Shown here: positions 1-10,367 of the stretch, one piece after another
Layout of the letters: the number at the start of each line of letters is the position of its first letter
How positions within the stretch are numbered: the first letter of the stretch is position 1
From: Saprospiraceae bacterium
Lineage (GTDB): Bacteria; Bacteroidota; Bacteroidia; Chitinophagales; Saprospiraceae
DNA: 62,333 nt
Direction of reading: 5' to 3'
Assembly (NCBI GenBank): GCA_030729925.1
Contig: JANQWK010000006.1
Span: 1-62,333 of the forward strand
Translations under genes and position numbers: made by a program
Notes under the pieces: model-generated
The model's database searches: none
Told to the model about the DNA's origin: nothing
The model's input: only the letters and a program-made list of their open reading frames with translations

Positions 1-515
1 CTACAATTTGTTAAACAATTTAGGTTATAAAATATGGATACAAAAATTAGCCGAACCCGGAGCAGACTATGTTATCTGCCGTTAATAAACAAGTTATTAA
101 ATATTTAATACCAATACCGCGTTACATTCACAACAAATAGTGCGTTGTAATTAGAGGTAATTATCTTATAAAAAAACTAAACATACTTTTTGGTGGAAAC
201 AAAAATATTAGGAGAAGCAAGTACCATAGATTGGTAAGCTTTGTTGTTGAAGCAGATGATCATGTAAACAAGAGGTTATTAATTTGTTATGGGATTAATT
301 ATCAAACCTAAAATGTCACGCAACTAACAAATAGTTTTTGAAGTCACTTTTCACTTTACGTAAATCTGCTTTTGAACGAGTAGTTGTAAATGCTTGTGGG
401 TCGTCTTGTAGTTTTGGTCGTCTTTAACTTTAGTAGAGTGCAAATATAATCATATAATCCTAATATTTCATACCCCAAACAGGGTATTTTTGAGTTTTTA
501 ACCACAAACAAGGGA
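1..515. other. AT-rich stretch without a recognisable gene
   Basis: No convincing reading frame was found on either strand. The region is much richer in A and T than its neighbours. A Bacteroidota-style -7 box (TATATTTG on the minus strand, plus-strand 441-448) points left, so this could be the 5' leader of a gene outside the window. A short hairpin (470-475 with 482-487) followed by four to five T lies next to the regulator gene. I see nothing else I can name. Confidence 0.4.
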
Positions 516-1199
516 TCAAAGGAGCGAATTTTCATAAGCCACTTTGATCAGGGCGGCGGTATTGCTCACACCCAATTTGCGCATGATGTTTTTCCGGTGT
601 ACGCTTACGGTCTGGTCGCTGATAAACAACTGCAATCCAATCTCTTTGTTACTCTTTGCCCTTGTAATCAAGTGAAGAATTTCCATTTCCCGTTTGGTAA
701 GGTGGTACTTTCGGATGAACTTATCCTCGAAGATATCCGTATGAGGAGGAGCAGATGCCCCGGTGTGCCCATCTTCTTCGGAAGAATACAACATCACGCC
801 TTTTCCGATGTAACGGTTACCCTCCATGATTTCCCGGATTCCGACAAACAATTCTTCTACCACCTGGGTTTTGAGCAAATACCCATCAACACCTACTTTG
901 AAGGCTTCTTTGATGAGTTTTGGATCTTCATACATACTCAGGATTAAAACTCGGATGTGCTGCCTGTCTGCCCCAAGCGCTTCTAATACCTCAAATCCGT
1001 CCAATTCGGGCAAATTCAGGTCTAAAATAAGTAAATCTGTTTCAGATTTTTTGTGTTTGAGTTGGTGTAATGCACTACGGCCATCCGCAGCAAGAGCTGT
1101 GATTTTGAATCGGAAGTCGAAGTTAGACAAAAGAACCTGCTTCAGTCCTTCCACAAAGATGGGGTGGTCATCAGCGATGACAGTTCTGATAATGTGCAT
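516..1199 (-). CDS. NarL/FixJ-family DNA-binding response regulator
   Basis: Two-component response regulator of 227 aa. The N-terminal receiver (about residues 1-130) shows the acidic pair in VIADDHP, the phospho-acceptor Asp in LLILDLNLPELDG and the conserved Lys in GYLLKT. The C-terminal LuxR-type helix-turn-helix (about 165-227) contains LTKREMEILHLI and SDQTVSVHRKNIMRKLGVSN. Phosphorylation by a histidine kinase should control DNA binding; no kinase gene is present here, so it is an orphan within this window. The start is the first Met before the receiver strand. Family assignment is certain, the regulon is unknown. Confidence 0.95.
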   Translation of the reverse strand: MHIIRTVIADDHPIFVEGLKQVLLSNFDFRFKITALAADGRSALHQLKHKKSETDLLILDLNLPELDGFEVLEALGADRQHIRVLILSMYEDPKLIKEAFKVGVDGYLLKTQVVEELFVGIREIMEGNRYIGKGVMLYSSEEDGHTGASAPPHTDIFEDKFIRKYHLTKREMEILHLITRAKSNKEIGLQLFISDQTVSVHRKNIMRKLGVSNTAALIKVAYENSLL

Positions 1200-1305
1200 G
1201 GGCTTTGGGCATGGTTTACATCAAAAATGTGCACCTGCTGCATAGTATAATACTAGCTACAAATATAAACTTTTGTACTGCAATTTTTTATTTATCGTCT
1301 TACTT

Positions 1306-3360
<2,055 letters not shown>

Positions 3361-3430
3361 CTAACATTCAAAAGGATAAGATAAGCAAGTCTGAAAGGTT
3401 CACCAAATTCCTGGAAATTAATCCCCAAAA

Positions 3431-3473
3431 AAAAACCGGTTTTAGGAGATATCCCCTAAAACCGGTTTTTTTT
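3431..3473 (-). terminator. Intrinsic terminator of the peroxidase gene
   Basis: A perfect 16-bp stem (3431-3446 with 3455-3470) and an 8-nt loop lie 25 bp past the stop codon of the minus-strand peroxidase gene. On the minus strand the stem is followed by a run of T, the form of a rho-independent terminator. A T run also follows on the plus strand, so it could work both ways. Confidence 0.85.
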
Positions 3474-3494
3474 GAGCCACAACGACAACACTGA

Positions 3495-6416
3495 TCAGTC
3501 GAGTAACACCATCTTTTTGGTAATTGTCCCGAAATTGGTCTCGATTTGATAATACAACAGTCCACTTGCATTTGCCAATTGGCTTCTGTCGAGCGAAAAT
3601 CCCTGCTTACCAACAGCAAAATCATCCGTAGCCTGGAACAATACCCTACCCTGCACATCAAACACACTCAGCACAACCCTGCTTTCAGCGGGTAATTCGA
3701 ATCCAATGAAGGTATTATTTTTAAAAGGATTAGGTTCGTTTTGGTACAGTTCAAAATTGCGAAGAACCAGCATATCCTGCTCGGACTTGGCAAAGCCCAG
3801 CGCCAGTTCCAACAAAGCCCCATCCCGACCGTAAGCCTCTGCTACAACCGGAGACTGATGCAAGCTTATATATTCACTCAAACTGCCCGATTGCAAGGCC
3901 GTAAACTTCAAGGTCAACAGTTTCTTGCCGGAAACCGCCTTATTGCTAGCCAAAGCTGTCCAGCTCGCTCCGATCAGACCGCGATCCCCATTGACCGCCA
4001 AGTGTTCATCTGCCAAAATGGTTCCATCTACAACCTCCGACAGACGCAGCGCATCTGTTGCAAACTTCAACGTAAACTGCATACCCTCCAAAGCAGACAA
4101 ATCCTCCATACTGAACTGAACTTTGTAGTCCTTGCCCGCAACCAAAGCTATATCACTGGTAGTCATCCAAACCTGACCTGAACTGCGCACACCTGCGGCA
4201 ATGGCAGCATTGGTAGTAAGCACAGAATTATCCACATCCCCCTTTTTAATCGCCATCACTTCCATCGGCTTATGCCCCGCATATTCCATCATCTTCACTT
4301 CCATAGCCATCTGACGGTAATCCTCCTGGAAAGGATCAGCAGGATTGCTGAACACATAAGCTCCATCTATAAAACGCCAGGGATCCTGACCTGAAGGCAA
4401 CTCTCGAATCGCTCCCAGCACAATCTGTCGCAAAACAATCAAGTCCATCAACGTAACCCCACCGGAATCATCCACATCCGCAGCAAGAATTTTGTAAGGA
4501 CTGTCCAATAATTCCTGCCCCAGAATGTGCTTTTGCACCTGCAAAAAATCAAGCGTGGTTACGCCATTCTTTATGTCATCCACCTTTAGCGCCGAAACAA
4601 CAGGAGAAGCACAGAAATTCATATTCGCAACCATCGCCATACCCGACTCATCCGTCATAGACATAGCCTCTCCGTTAACCGTAACCTCTACAGAGGAAAC
4701 AGGCGCCCCCGTTTCTGTGTGCACCATCACCTGAAGATCTGCCGACACCTCTGCACAAAGCTCTTCCGGACTCAAAGCGCGAAATACCTCTTCCTGCATC
4801 AGCACGATATCCGTATTTTTCATTAAAATATCCCGCATGCGGGTAACTTTAATCGCCTCCTTTTCATCAGCCGTTAGTACAGGGTCATTTTCGTAGTAAA
4901 AACGATCGCCATCGCGCAAGTGCGTAAACTGCTTAGACATCATTTTGCGGAGCGTTTCCCCAAAGATAGAACCTGTATAGGGGCGTTCTGCCAACATACC
5001 CACCCAGGGATCCAGCTTATACAACTGCTGGTAAACCACCATCAATCGCGCAAATACATCAGCCCGATTGTTAACCTGGGCGAAATACAAGTGCTTCTTC
5101 AGTCCCAATGACTCCCGAAGGGTATTGTAATCCGGAAGCCCACGCTCGCGACCCCGGTTGATGTTGATCGCCACCAAATCCAATCCACCTGCACCCGGAG
5201 GGCCAAACAGGAAGTTGCGCACATCGTCCACCACCTTGCTGTCAAACGTCTGCATACGCTGCGCCGCCATCCCCTGCAAAAAAGGATCCAATCCACCCGA
5301 AGCTGTCACCATAGCAGGGTTGAAAAACACATCCCGGAGGGTCATATCCCCAGATTCCATATCGCCCCCGTCCGGCTTAAGCATGCGCAGATTGCCATTC
5401 AATAAAGTATGTCCCACGCGGAAACCCGCTGCCGTAAATTCATTGAACAACTGAGGATTCACATCCGGCTTGTACCCCGTATAAGAATCCATTGGAATAC
5501 CCAGTACAGGTAACCACTCTTCATATACAATCGCCTGAATCTTACCCCCCACTATCTTGCGGGCGTGCTGGTACAACTGCTCGTCACTCCAATCCGGATG
5601 CGCCAACACCAATTCGTCACAAACACGATTGTGCTCCCGCACAAACAAATTGTGCATGGCAATCAACAGTGGGTTTTCGTTAGCCCGCGAATCTCCCGCT
5701 ACAAATAATTTCTCTACCAGGCCAACCGGGTTGTCCATCTCTGGTGCACTGTGATCCACAGGAGCATCATACTCTCCAGTAGTAGTATTGTAAGGCATCA
5801 GGTTGCCCTTAGAAACTTTCAGTTTGCCCGACTCAAAGGATCGCAGCCAGTTGGCACGATACTCGTCCGACCCATATACCGCAGAACCATCAACAAAAGC
5901 CGTCAATACATTAACGTGCTCCCGCGGATTGTCCGGAGAAGTCCCCGTACTCGGATCAAACAAATTCCTGCGCATCGGAATTACAACAGATCCCGTGCGA
6001 AGCGGATCCAACCAAGCATCTCCTTCCCTTACCGGAATGTTGAACGCTTCGTCACCATCAGGAGTAAGCCCTACTTCATGATCCAAAAACTGCCCAAATA
6101 CCCATACAAAATCACTCAAGTGATGGGGATCATTCATCAGGCGATCCTGGGCAAACAAAATATTGCTCACGTCACGGGGATTCGGCCTGCGATTACTCAT
6201 CGGAGCAGCCATACCATCCTCGTAATGAGCCGGCGACAAGCGCAACAAACGATCACCCGCCGCACCCCAAGAGGGATTGGACAAGTTGTTGTTACGGCCA
6301 TCATAAGTTCGATACTGATTTGGGTCTAAAGTAGCTGAAACCTGAGCAGTCATGACACTGCAAAAACCCGGAAAACAAAGCAGAAAAAGAACAAAGTGTG
6401 TAAATCGTCTTTCCAT
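3495..6416 (-). CDS. Secreted animal-type haem peroxidase with dockerin, cohesin-like and T9SS sorting domains
   Basis: A 973-aa exported protein. The signal peptide starts at MERRFTHFVLFLLCFPGF. The animal haem peroxidase domain (about residues 45-560) shows the distal-His segment in FGQFLDHEVGLTP, the REHNR segment and a proximal His in FRVGHTLLNGNL, so H2O2-driven oxidation of halides or phenolics is plausible. A dockerin-like pair of calcium loops (NGVTTLDFLQVQKHILG and DVDDSGGVTLMDLIVLRQ) lies near 600-665. A cohesin-like beta domain follows near 740-880 (GMQFTLKFATDALRLSEV). The last 85 residues are a type A T9SS sorting domain beginning LYQNEPNPFKNN. A start 27 bp upstream is possible, but the chosen Met gives the better signal peptide. 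Substrate unknown. Confidence 0.93.
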   Translation of the reverse strand: MERRFTHFVLFLLCFPGFCSVMTAQVSATLDPNQYRTYDGRNNNLSNPSWGAAGDRLLRLSPAHYEDGMAAPMSNRRPNPRDVSNILFAQDRLMNDPHHLSDFVWVFGQFLDHEVGLTPDGDEAFNIPVREGDAWLDPLRTGSVVIPMRRNLFDPSTGTSPDNPREHVNVLTAFVDGSAVYGSDEYRANWLRSFESGKLKVSKGNLMPYNTTTGEYDAPVDHSAPEMDNPVGLVEKLFVAGDSRANENPLLIAMHNLFVREHNRVCDELVLAHPDWSDEQLYQHARKIVGGKIQAIVYEEWLPVLGIPMDSYTGYKPDVNPQLFNEFTAAGFRVGHTLLNGNLRMLKPDGGDMESGDMTLRDVFFNPAMVTASGGLDPFLQGMAAQRMQTFDSKVVDDVRNFLFGPPGAGGLDLVAININRGRERGLPDYNTLRESLGLKKHLYFAQVNNRADVFARLMVVYQQLYKLDPWVGMLAERPYTGSIFGETLRKMMSKQFTHLRDGDRFYYENDPVLTADEKEAIKVTRMRDILMKNTDIVLMQEEVFRALSPEELCAEVSADLQVMVHTETGAPVSSVEVTVNGEAMSMTDESGMAMVANMNFCASPVVSALKVDDIKNGVTTLDFLQVQKHILGQELLDSPYKILAADVDDSGGVTLMDLIVLRQIVLGAIRELPSGQDPWRFIDGAYVFSNPADPFQEDYRQMAMEVKMMEYAGHKPMEVMAIKKGDVDNSVLTTNAAIAAGVRSSGQVWMTTSDIALVAGKDYKVQFSMEDLSALEGMQFTLKFATDALRLSEVVDGTILADEHLAVNGDRGLIGASWTALASNKAVSGKKLLTLKFTALQSGSLSEYISLHQSPVVAEAYGRDGALLELALGFAKSEQDMLVLRNFELYQNEPNPFKNNTFIGFELPAESRVVLSVFDVQGRVLFQATDDFAVGKQGFSLDRSQLANASGLLYYQIETNFGTITKKMVLLD

Positions 6417-6701
6417 AACAAATAATTCCTGCCACCCCTTCACTACAATGCGAAAAGATGAGATTGAGATTAATGATTTGCCGATCTTGTTTTGCCCTAA
6501 AGGGGCGTGTCAACTCAAAGCTCTTTGTTCTTACTTATAGTTTTTCTACAAGGTTACCACAAAGTTACACAAAAGCAATTCAAAAAAAAAGCGACATTTG
6601 TCACCTTTAACACATTAAATTCTTTGACATAAGGGGCTACTCTGCGCGGCTTTTTGTAATTTTAAGGGTCAACTGCCCGCCTCAGCAAATGCGGGGATTG
6701 T
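6417..6701. promoter_or_regulatory. Divergent intergenic region with a TAnnTTTG box
   Basis: This 285-bp spacer separates the divergent peroxidase and giant outer-membrane protein genes. On the minus strand TAACTTTG (plus-strand 6560-6567) matches the Bacteroidota -7 consensus TAnnTTTG and would serve the peroxidase gene; the -33 TTG is not clear because a T tract occupies its place. On the plus strand ATTCTTTG near 6622-6630 is a weaker candidate. A short reading frame of 61 codons overlapping the start of the next gene was judged a shadow. Confidence 0.4.
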
Positions 6702-9700
6702 ATGCGCTTATCCTGGTTATTCTTCCCGTTTGTTTTTCTGCTTTTACCCCGGCTCTGGTCCCAGCAGTTGCCAACTGTAAACATACACCAGTTCAGCATA
6801 GCGCAGCCCGATACGCTGCACTTACTACCCCATCTCTATATTTTCCCCGGCAGTATGCAGATCATGGCTTCTAATGGGAGTCTGCTTCCTGCAGAAAACC
6901 GGATTGTTCGCGGTGATACCCTGTACTGGCAGGTAGTTCCCCCCCAAATCGCCTATCCGCTTCAGGTACAATATCGTTTTTTCCAAGCTGCTACCTTTGC
7001 CATACCCGGCCAACAGCAACGCAACGACAGTTTGGAGACCAATCAGATCGTATTTAATCCCTACCAAAAACCTACTGACTGGATCAGCAGCTCCAGCCTC
7101 GATTATTCGGGTAGTTTTACCAGGGGTATTAACCTGGGCAACAACCAGGATCTTGGTCTCAATGCCAATTTCAACCTCCAGTTGTCCGGCAAACTCAACA
7201 ACGATGTGCGCATCCTGGCCGCTATTACCGATGAAAATCTGCCGCTTCAACCCGAAGGGAATACCCTGCAAATCAGGGAATTTGACCAGGTTTTTGTCCA
7301 GCTCGAAAAGGGTCGCTCCCGGTTGACGGCAGGAGACTTCGATTGGACAAGGCCCGCCGCTCATTTTTTGAATTATTTCAAAAAGCTGGAAGGCATCCGT
7401 TATGATTATCACCTAACACCACAGGATAAGGGTAGTTTGCAGACCCGAAGCAGCATGGCCTTGTCTCGCAGTAAGTTTGGTCGCAATATCATCCGACCTT
7501 CGGAGGGCAACCAAGGCCCCTACCGCCTTACCGGCAATGCAGGAGAATACCTGATTATCGTGCTGGCAGGTACGGAAAAGGTTTGGATAGATGGCAAACA
7601 ACTGACCCGGGGCACCGAAGCAGATTATATCATTGATTATAACCTCAGTGAGATCCGATTTACGAGCAAACAGTTGATTACCAAAGATCGAAGAATCGTG
7701 GTCGAGTTCGAATATACCGATCAGCGCTACACCCGCATGCTTTATGGATTGGATGCAGCATGGACTTCCGGGCGACTCCGGCTGGGCATGCACCTGATCG
7801 GCCAACAAGATTCCCGGCAGTCCAATGCCACCGGGTTCTTACCCCCTAATGCCGGAGCTATACTCAGAAATGCGGGTGATGACCCCCTGGCCGCCATCAC
7901 TTCTACGATCAAAGGGCCACAGCCTGCCGATCCCCTCCAGGTACACTACCTGCTGCGCGACACCTTCGATGCCTGCGGCAACCGCGATACGATCTTAGTC
8001 TATGCCCCTATTGCAGAAGGACTTGGTTATCAAGCTCATTTTTCAGATCTCGGCCCAGGACAAGGCAACTACATCCAGGACAGAAACCAACTGGCCAACG
8101 AACCCGTATTTGTGTGGATTGCACCCGATCCGCTTACCTGTGCTCCTCGCGGTCGCTTCGAGCCGATCGCTCCCCTCGTTAGCCCGGAAGCCCATCAGAT
8201 AACGGCGTTTCGCGGCAATTACACGTTTTCGCCGAAGGCTGGCATATCTGCTGAAATGGCGATAAGCTGGCTGGATCCCAACAGACTTTCGCCGCTCGAT
8301 GATGCCGATGATACCGGAATGGCCGGCAACATGGAGTTTTACCGAAGGTTTGACCTGACTCGGGATACCGGAAAATTACAATTGCAAACCCGATTGCACC
8401 TCGAGAGGATCAGCACAGGGTTCCGTGCCTTGAACCCTTTCCGTGATCCGGAGTTCAACCGCAACTGGGCTCTGGTGAGCAACCTCAACGAGGGTACTGT
8501 CTTGCCCGCAGCCGAACAACTCAGCGGTCTGGAGTTGTCCCTGCTCAGTTCCACAGCAGGAGCAATCCGGTATGGCATCCTGCATTTTGTGAGGAAAGAC
8601 CAGTACAGCGGCCTGAAACAAGACTGGGATCTGAATATCAGCCACCGCACCTGGACGGTTCAGTCCGAAGGACAAATGCTCTGGTCGGATATCCCGGATG
8701 CACATATCCGTTTTTTTAAGCCGTCTCTGGCTGTCGCCAAAAAAATACCCCGGTGGAAAAACAGCACCCTGGGTCTGACGATCCACAGAGAAAAAAATGA
8801 CCGCAAAGCCGGAGAAAGGCTGCTTGAATCCAGTTTTTTCTTTGACCGCATAGAAGCTTATCTCGAAACAGATCCCACGGAAGTCTTCTTTTTGCGCAGC
8901 TCCTTTGCCCAAAGGAAAGAATATGTACCCCTGGCGGAAAATTTTGTGTTTGACAACCGTGCCTCCGAGTGGCAGCTCAGCGGACAATTCAGGCCATCCA
9001 ATCATTTTTCCCTTGAACAAAATGTCGTTTTCCGCAGGCTGCAATTCAGTAACCCGGGAGAAGATCGGGTAAATTCCGAAAATTTATTGGGGCGAACAGA
9101 TCTCCATCTATTGCTGGGCAAAGGGCTATTGCGCAGTCAAACTACCTGGGAAACCGGCGCGGGACAGGAACCGGCGCGGGAGTTTTCGTACATTAAGGTC
9201 GCCAAAGGGCAGGGCACTCACATCTGGCTCGACTCGCTCTACAACAACGACGGCCTTGTACAGGCATACGAAATGGAAATTGCCCCCTTCGCGGATATGG
9301 CCGACTACATCAAAGTTGCCGGTTTTAGCCGCAATTTCGTCCGGGTACACCAGTTGTTGTTCAACCAGCAAATTCTGGTACAGCCCGGCAGTATCCCGGG
9401 TGCCCCGGCTGCGCTGAAAAAAATTGTCCTGCAGTCTGTCATGCTGATCAATCGCCGCACCGGAGCGCAACGCTGGAATCCCTTCGATCTGGCCCTTGGC
9501 GACTCCAGTCTGATCGCCTCCAATGCCTCCATCCGACACACCCTGTTCTTCAATCGCGGCAATCCCGCCTTTGACCTGCAACTCAGTTACCAAAACCAGC
9601 TGGGAAAACACATAGAACAATCAAGCGCAGAAAGCAGACAAAACCGCGAATGGCTCCTCCGCAGCAACCTGCGTATCGGCAAGGGCATCAACCTCGAAGC

Positions 9701-10166
9701 CACGGGAACACGGGGGGAACGCGTACAGACTTCCGGACTGTTCGCCGGCAAAAACTACCATTTCCAGTTTTGGCGGATATCGCCACAACTCCATTACCTC
9801 AGTGGTACCGATCTCAAAATTTCCGGTGCCTATCTGTTTCAGTTGGATCGGAGCCCCTCCGGGGAAAACCCGGGCGGCAGTCGGCAGCACCAACTTTCCC
9901 TCGAGTCCGCCCTGCTCCGAGGCAGTAAATCCACCCTGCAAGCAAGCACGCGCTGGACATGGATGCAGCTGGATGCCCCGCTCAACACTCCGGTAGCCTT
10001 TGCCCTGCTCAACGGTCTGCAGCCCGGACGCAACCTCCAGTGGCGCCTTCAGTTTGGCCGTCTGCTCAACAAAACCATTCAGCTCAACTTTCACTACGAA
10101 GGTCGAAAAGGAGCCCGCGGAGGCATTATCCATACCGGCGGGGCACAAGTAGCGGCTGTTTTTTGA
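6702..10166 (+). CDS. Large outer-membrane beta-barrel-like protein of unknown function
   Basis: A 1154-aa protein with a signal peptide (MRLSWLFFPFVFLLLPRLWS). Most of the chain alternates polar and hydrophobic residues in aromatic-ended strands, as in outer-membrane barrels, and it ends in FHYEGRKGARGG...VAAVF. Residues about 150-300 hold ordered segments (LTAGDFDW, GPYRLTGNAGEYLIIVLAGT, YIIDYNLSEIRFTSK, RRIVVEFEYTD) that remind me of conserved stretches in large Bacteroidota surface proteins such as SprA, but I cannot confirm homology. No peptidase, lipobox or T9SS sorting domain is visible. It is followed by a hairpin repeat and the Ddl/PASTA fusion gene. Function not recognised. Confidence 0.85.
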   Translation: MRLSWLFFPFVFLLLPRLWSQQLPTVNIHQFSIAQPDTLHLLPHLYIFPGSMQIMASNGSLLPAENRIVRGDTLYWQVVPPQIAYPLQVQYRFFQAATFAIPGQQQRNDSLETNQIVFNPYQKPTDWISSSSLDYSGSFTRGINLGNNQDLGLNANFNLQLSGKLNNDVRILAAITDENLPLQPEGNTLQIREFDQVFVQLEKGRSRLTAGDFDWTRPAAHFLNYFKKLEGIRYDYHLTPQDKGSLQTRSSMALSRSKFGRNIIRPSEGNQGPYRLTGNAGEYLIIVLAGTEKVWIDGKQLTRGTEADYIIDYNLSEIRFTSKQLITKDRRIVVEFEYTDQRYTRMLYGLDAAWTSGRLRLGMHLIGQQDSRQSNATGFLPPNAGAILRNAGDDPLAAITSTIKGPQPADPLQVHYLLRDTFDACGNRDTILVYAPIAEGLGYQAHFSDLGPGQGNYIQDRNQLANEPVFVWIAPDPLTCAPRGRFEPIAPLVSPEAHQITAFRGNYTFSPKAGISAEMAISWLDPNRLSPLDDADDTGMAGNMEFYRRFDLTRDTGKLQLQTRLHLERISTGFRALNPFRDPEFNRNWALVSNLNEGTVLPAAEQLSGLELSLLSSTAGAIRYGILHFVRKDQYSGLKQDWDLNISHRTWTVQSEGQMLWSDIPDAHIRFFKPSLAVAKKIPRWKNSTLGLTIHREKNDRKAGERLLESSFFFDRIEAYLETDPTEVFFLRSSFAQRKEYVPLAENFVFDNRASEWQLSGQFRPSNHFSLEQNVVFRRLQFSNPGEDRVNSENLLGRTDLHLLLGKGLLRSQTTWETGAGQEPAREFSYIKVAKGQGTHIWLDSLYNNDGLVQAYEMEIAPFADMADYIKVAGFSRNFVRVHQLLFNQQILVQPGSIPGAPAALKKIVLQSVMLINRRTGAQRWNPFDLALGDSSLIASNASIRHTLFFNRGNPAFDLQLSYQNQLGKHIEQSSAESRQNREWLLRSNLRIGKGINLEATGTRGERVQTSGLFAGKNYHFQFWRISPQLHYLSGTDLKISGAYLFQLDRSPSGENPGGSRQHQLSLESALLRGSKSTLQASTRWTWMQLDAPLNTPVAFALLNGLQPGRNLQWRLQFGRLLNKTIQLNFHYEGRKGARGGIIHTGGAQVAAVF

Positions 10167-10185
10167 GGAAACAGCGACAAAATGA

Positions 10186-10267
10186 GGTTACTTTTTTGGA
10201 TATCGGGGTATTAACAAGGGTAATCTAGGTGCAAGGCACTTTAAGGTGCCTTGCACCTATGCTTTAA
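10186..10267 (+). repeat. Dispersed hairpin repeat, copy 1
   Basis: This 82-bp segment aligns without gaps to 45063-45144. Its core carries a perfect inverted repeat: AGGTGCAAGGCAC at 10227-10239 and its complement at 10246-10258, with a TTTAAG loop. Upstream of the stem the shared block AAGGGTAATCT is identical in both copies, and GCTTTAA follows the stem in both. No T run follows directly, so it is not a textbook terminator, although it lies 20 bp behind the stop of the preceding gene. It may be a REP- or MITE-like element or a structured RNA. Confidence 0.7.
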
Positions 10268-10332
10268 GTCTTTGAAAATCTTTATATTATCTTATTTTTT
10301 ACCCTAAAAAGCACCTTCTGTCTCAATTGGCG

Positions 10333-10340
10333 TAAATTTG
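10333..10340 (+). promoter_or_regulatory. Candidate -7 promoter box before the Ddl/PASTA fusion gene
   Basis: TAAATTTG fits the Bacteroidota -7 consensus TAnnTTTG and lies 28 bp before the start codon. No good -33 TTG at about 20 bp spacing was found, so the call rests on one box. Confidence 0.3.
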
Positions 10341-10367
10341 AGGCGTAATGAGCTATAATTTCCGCTT

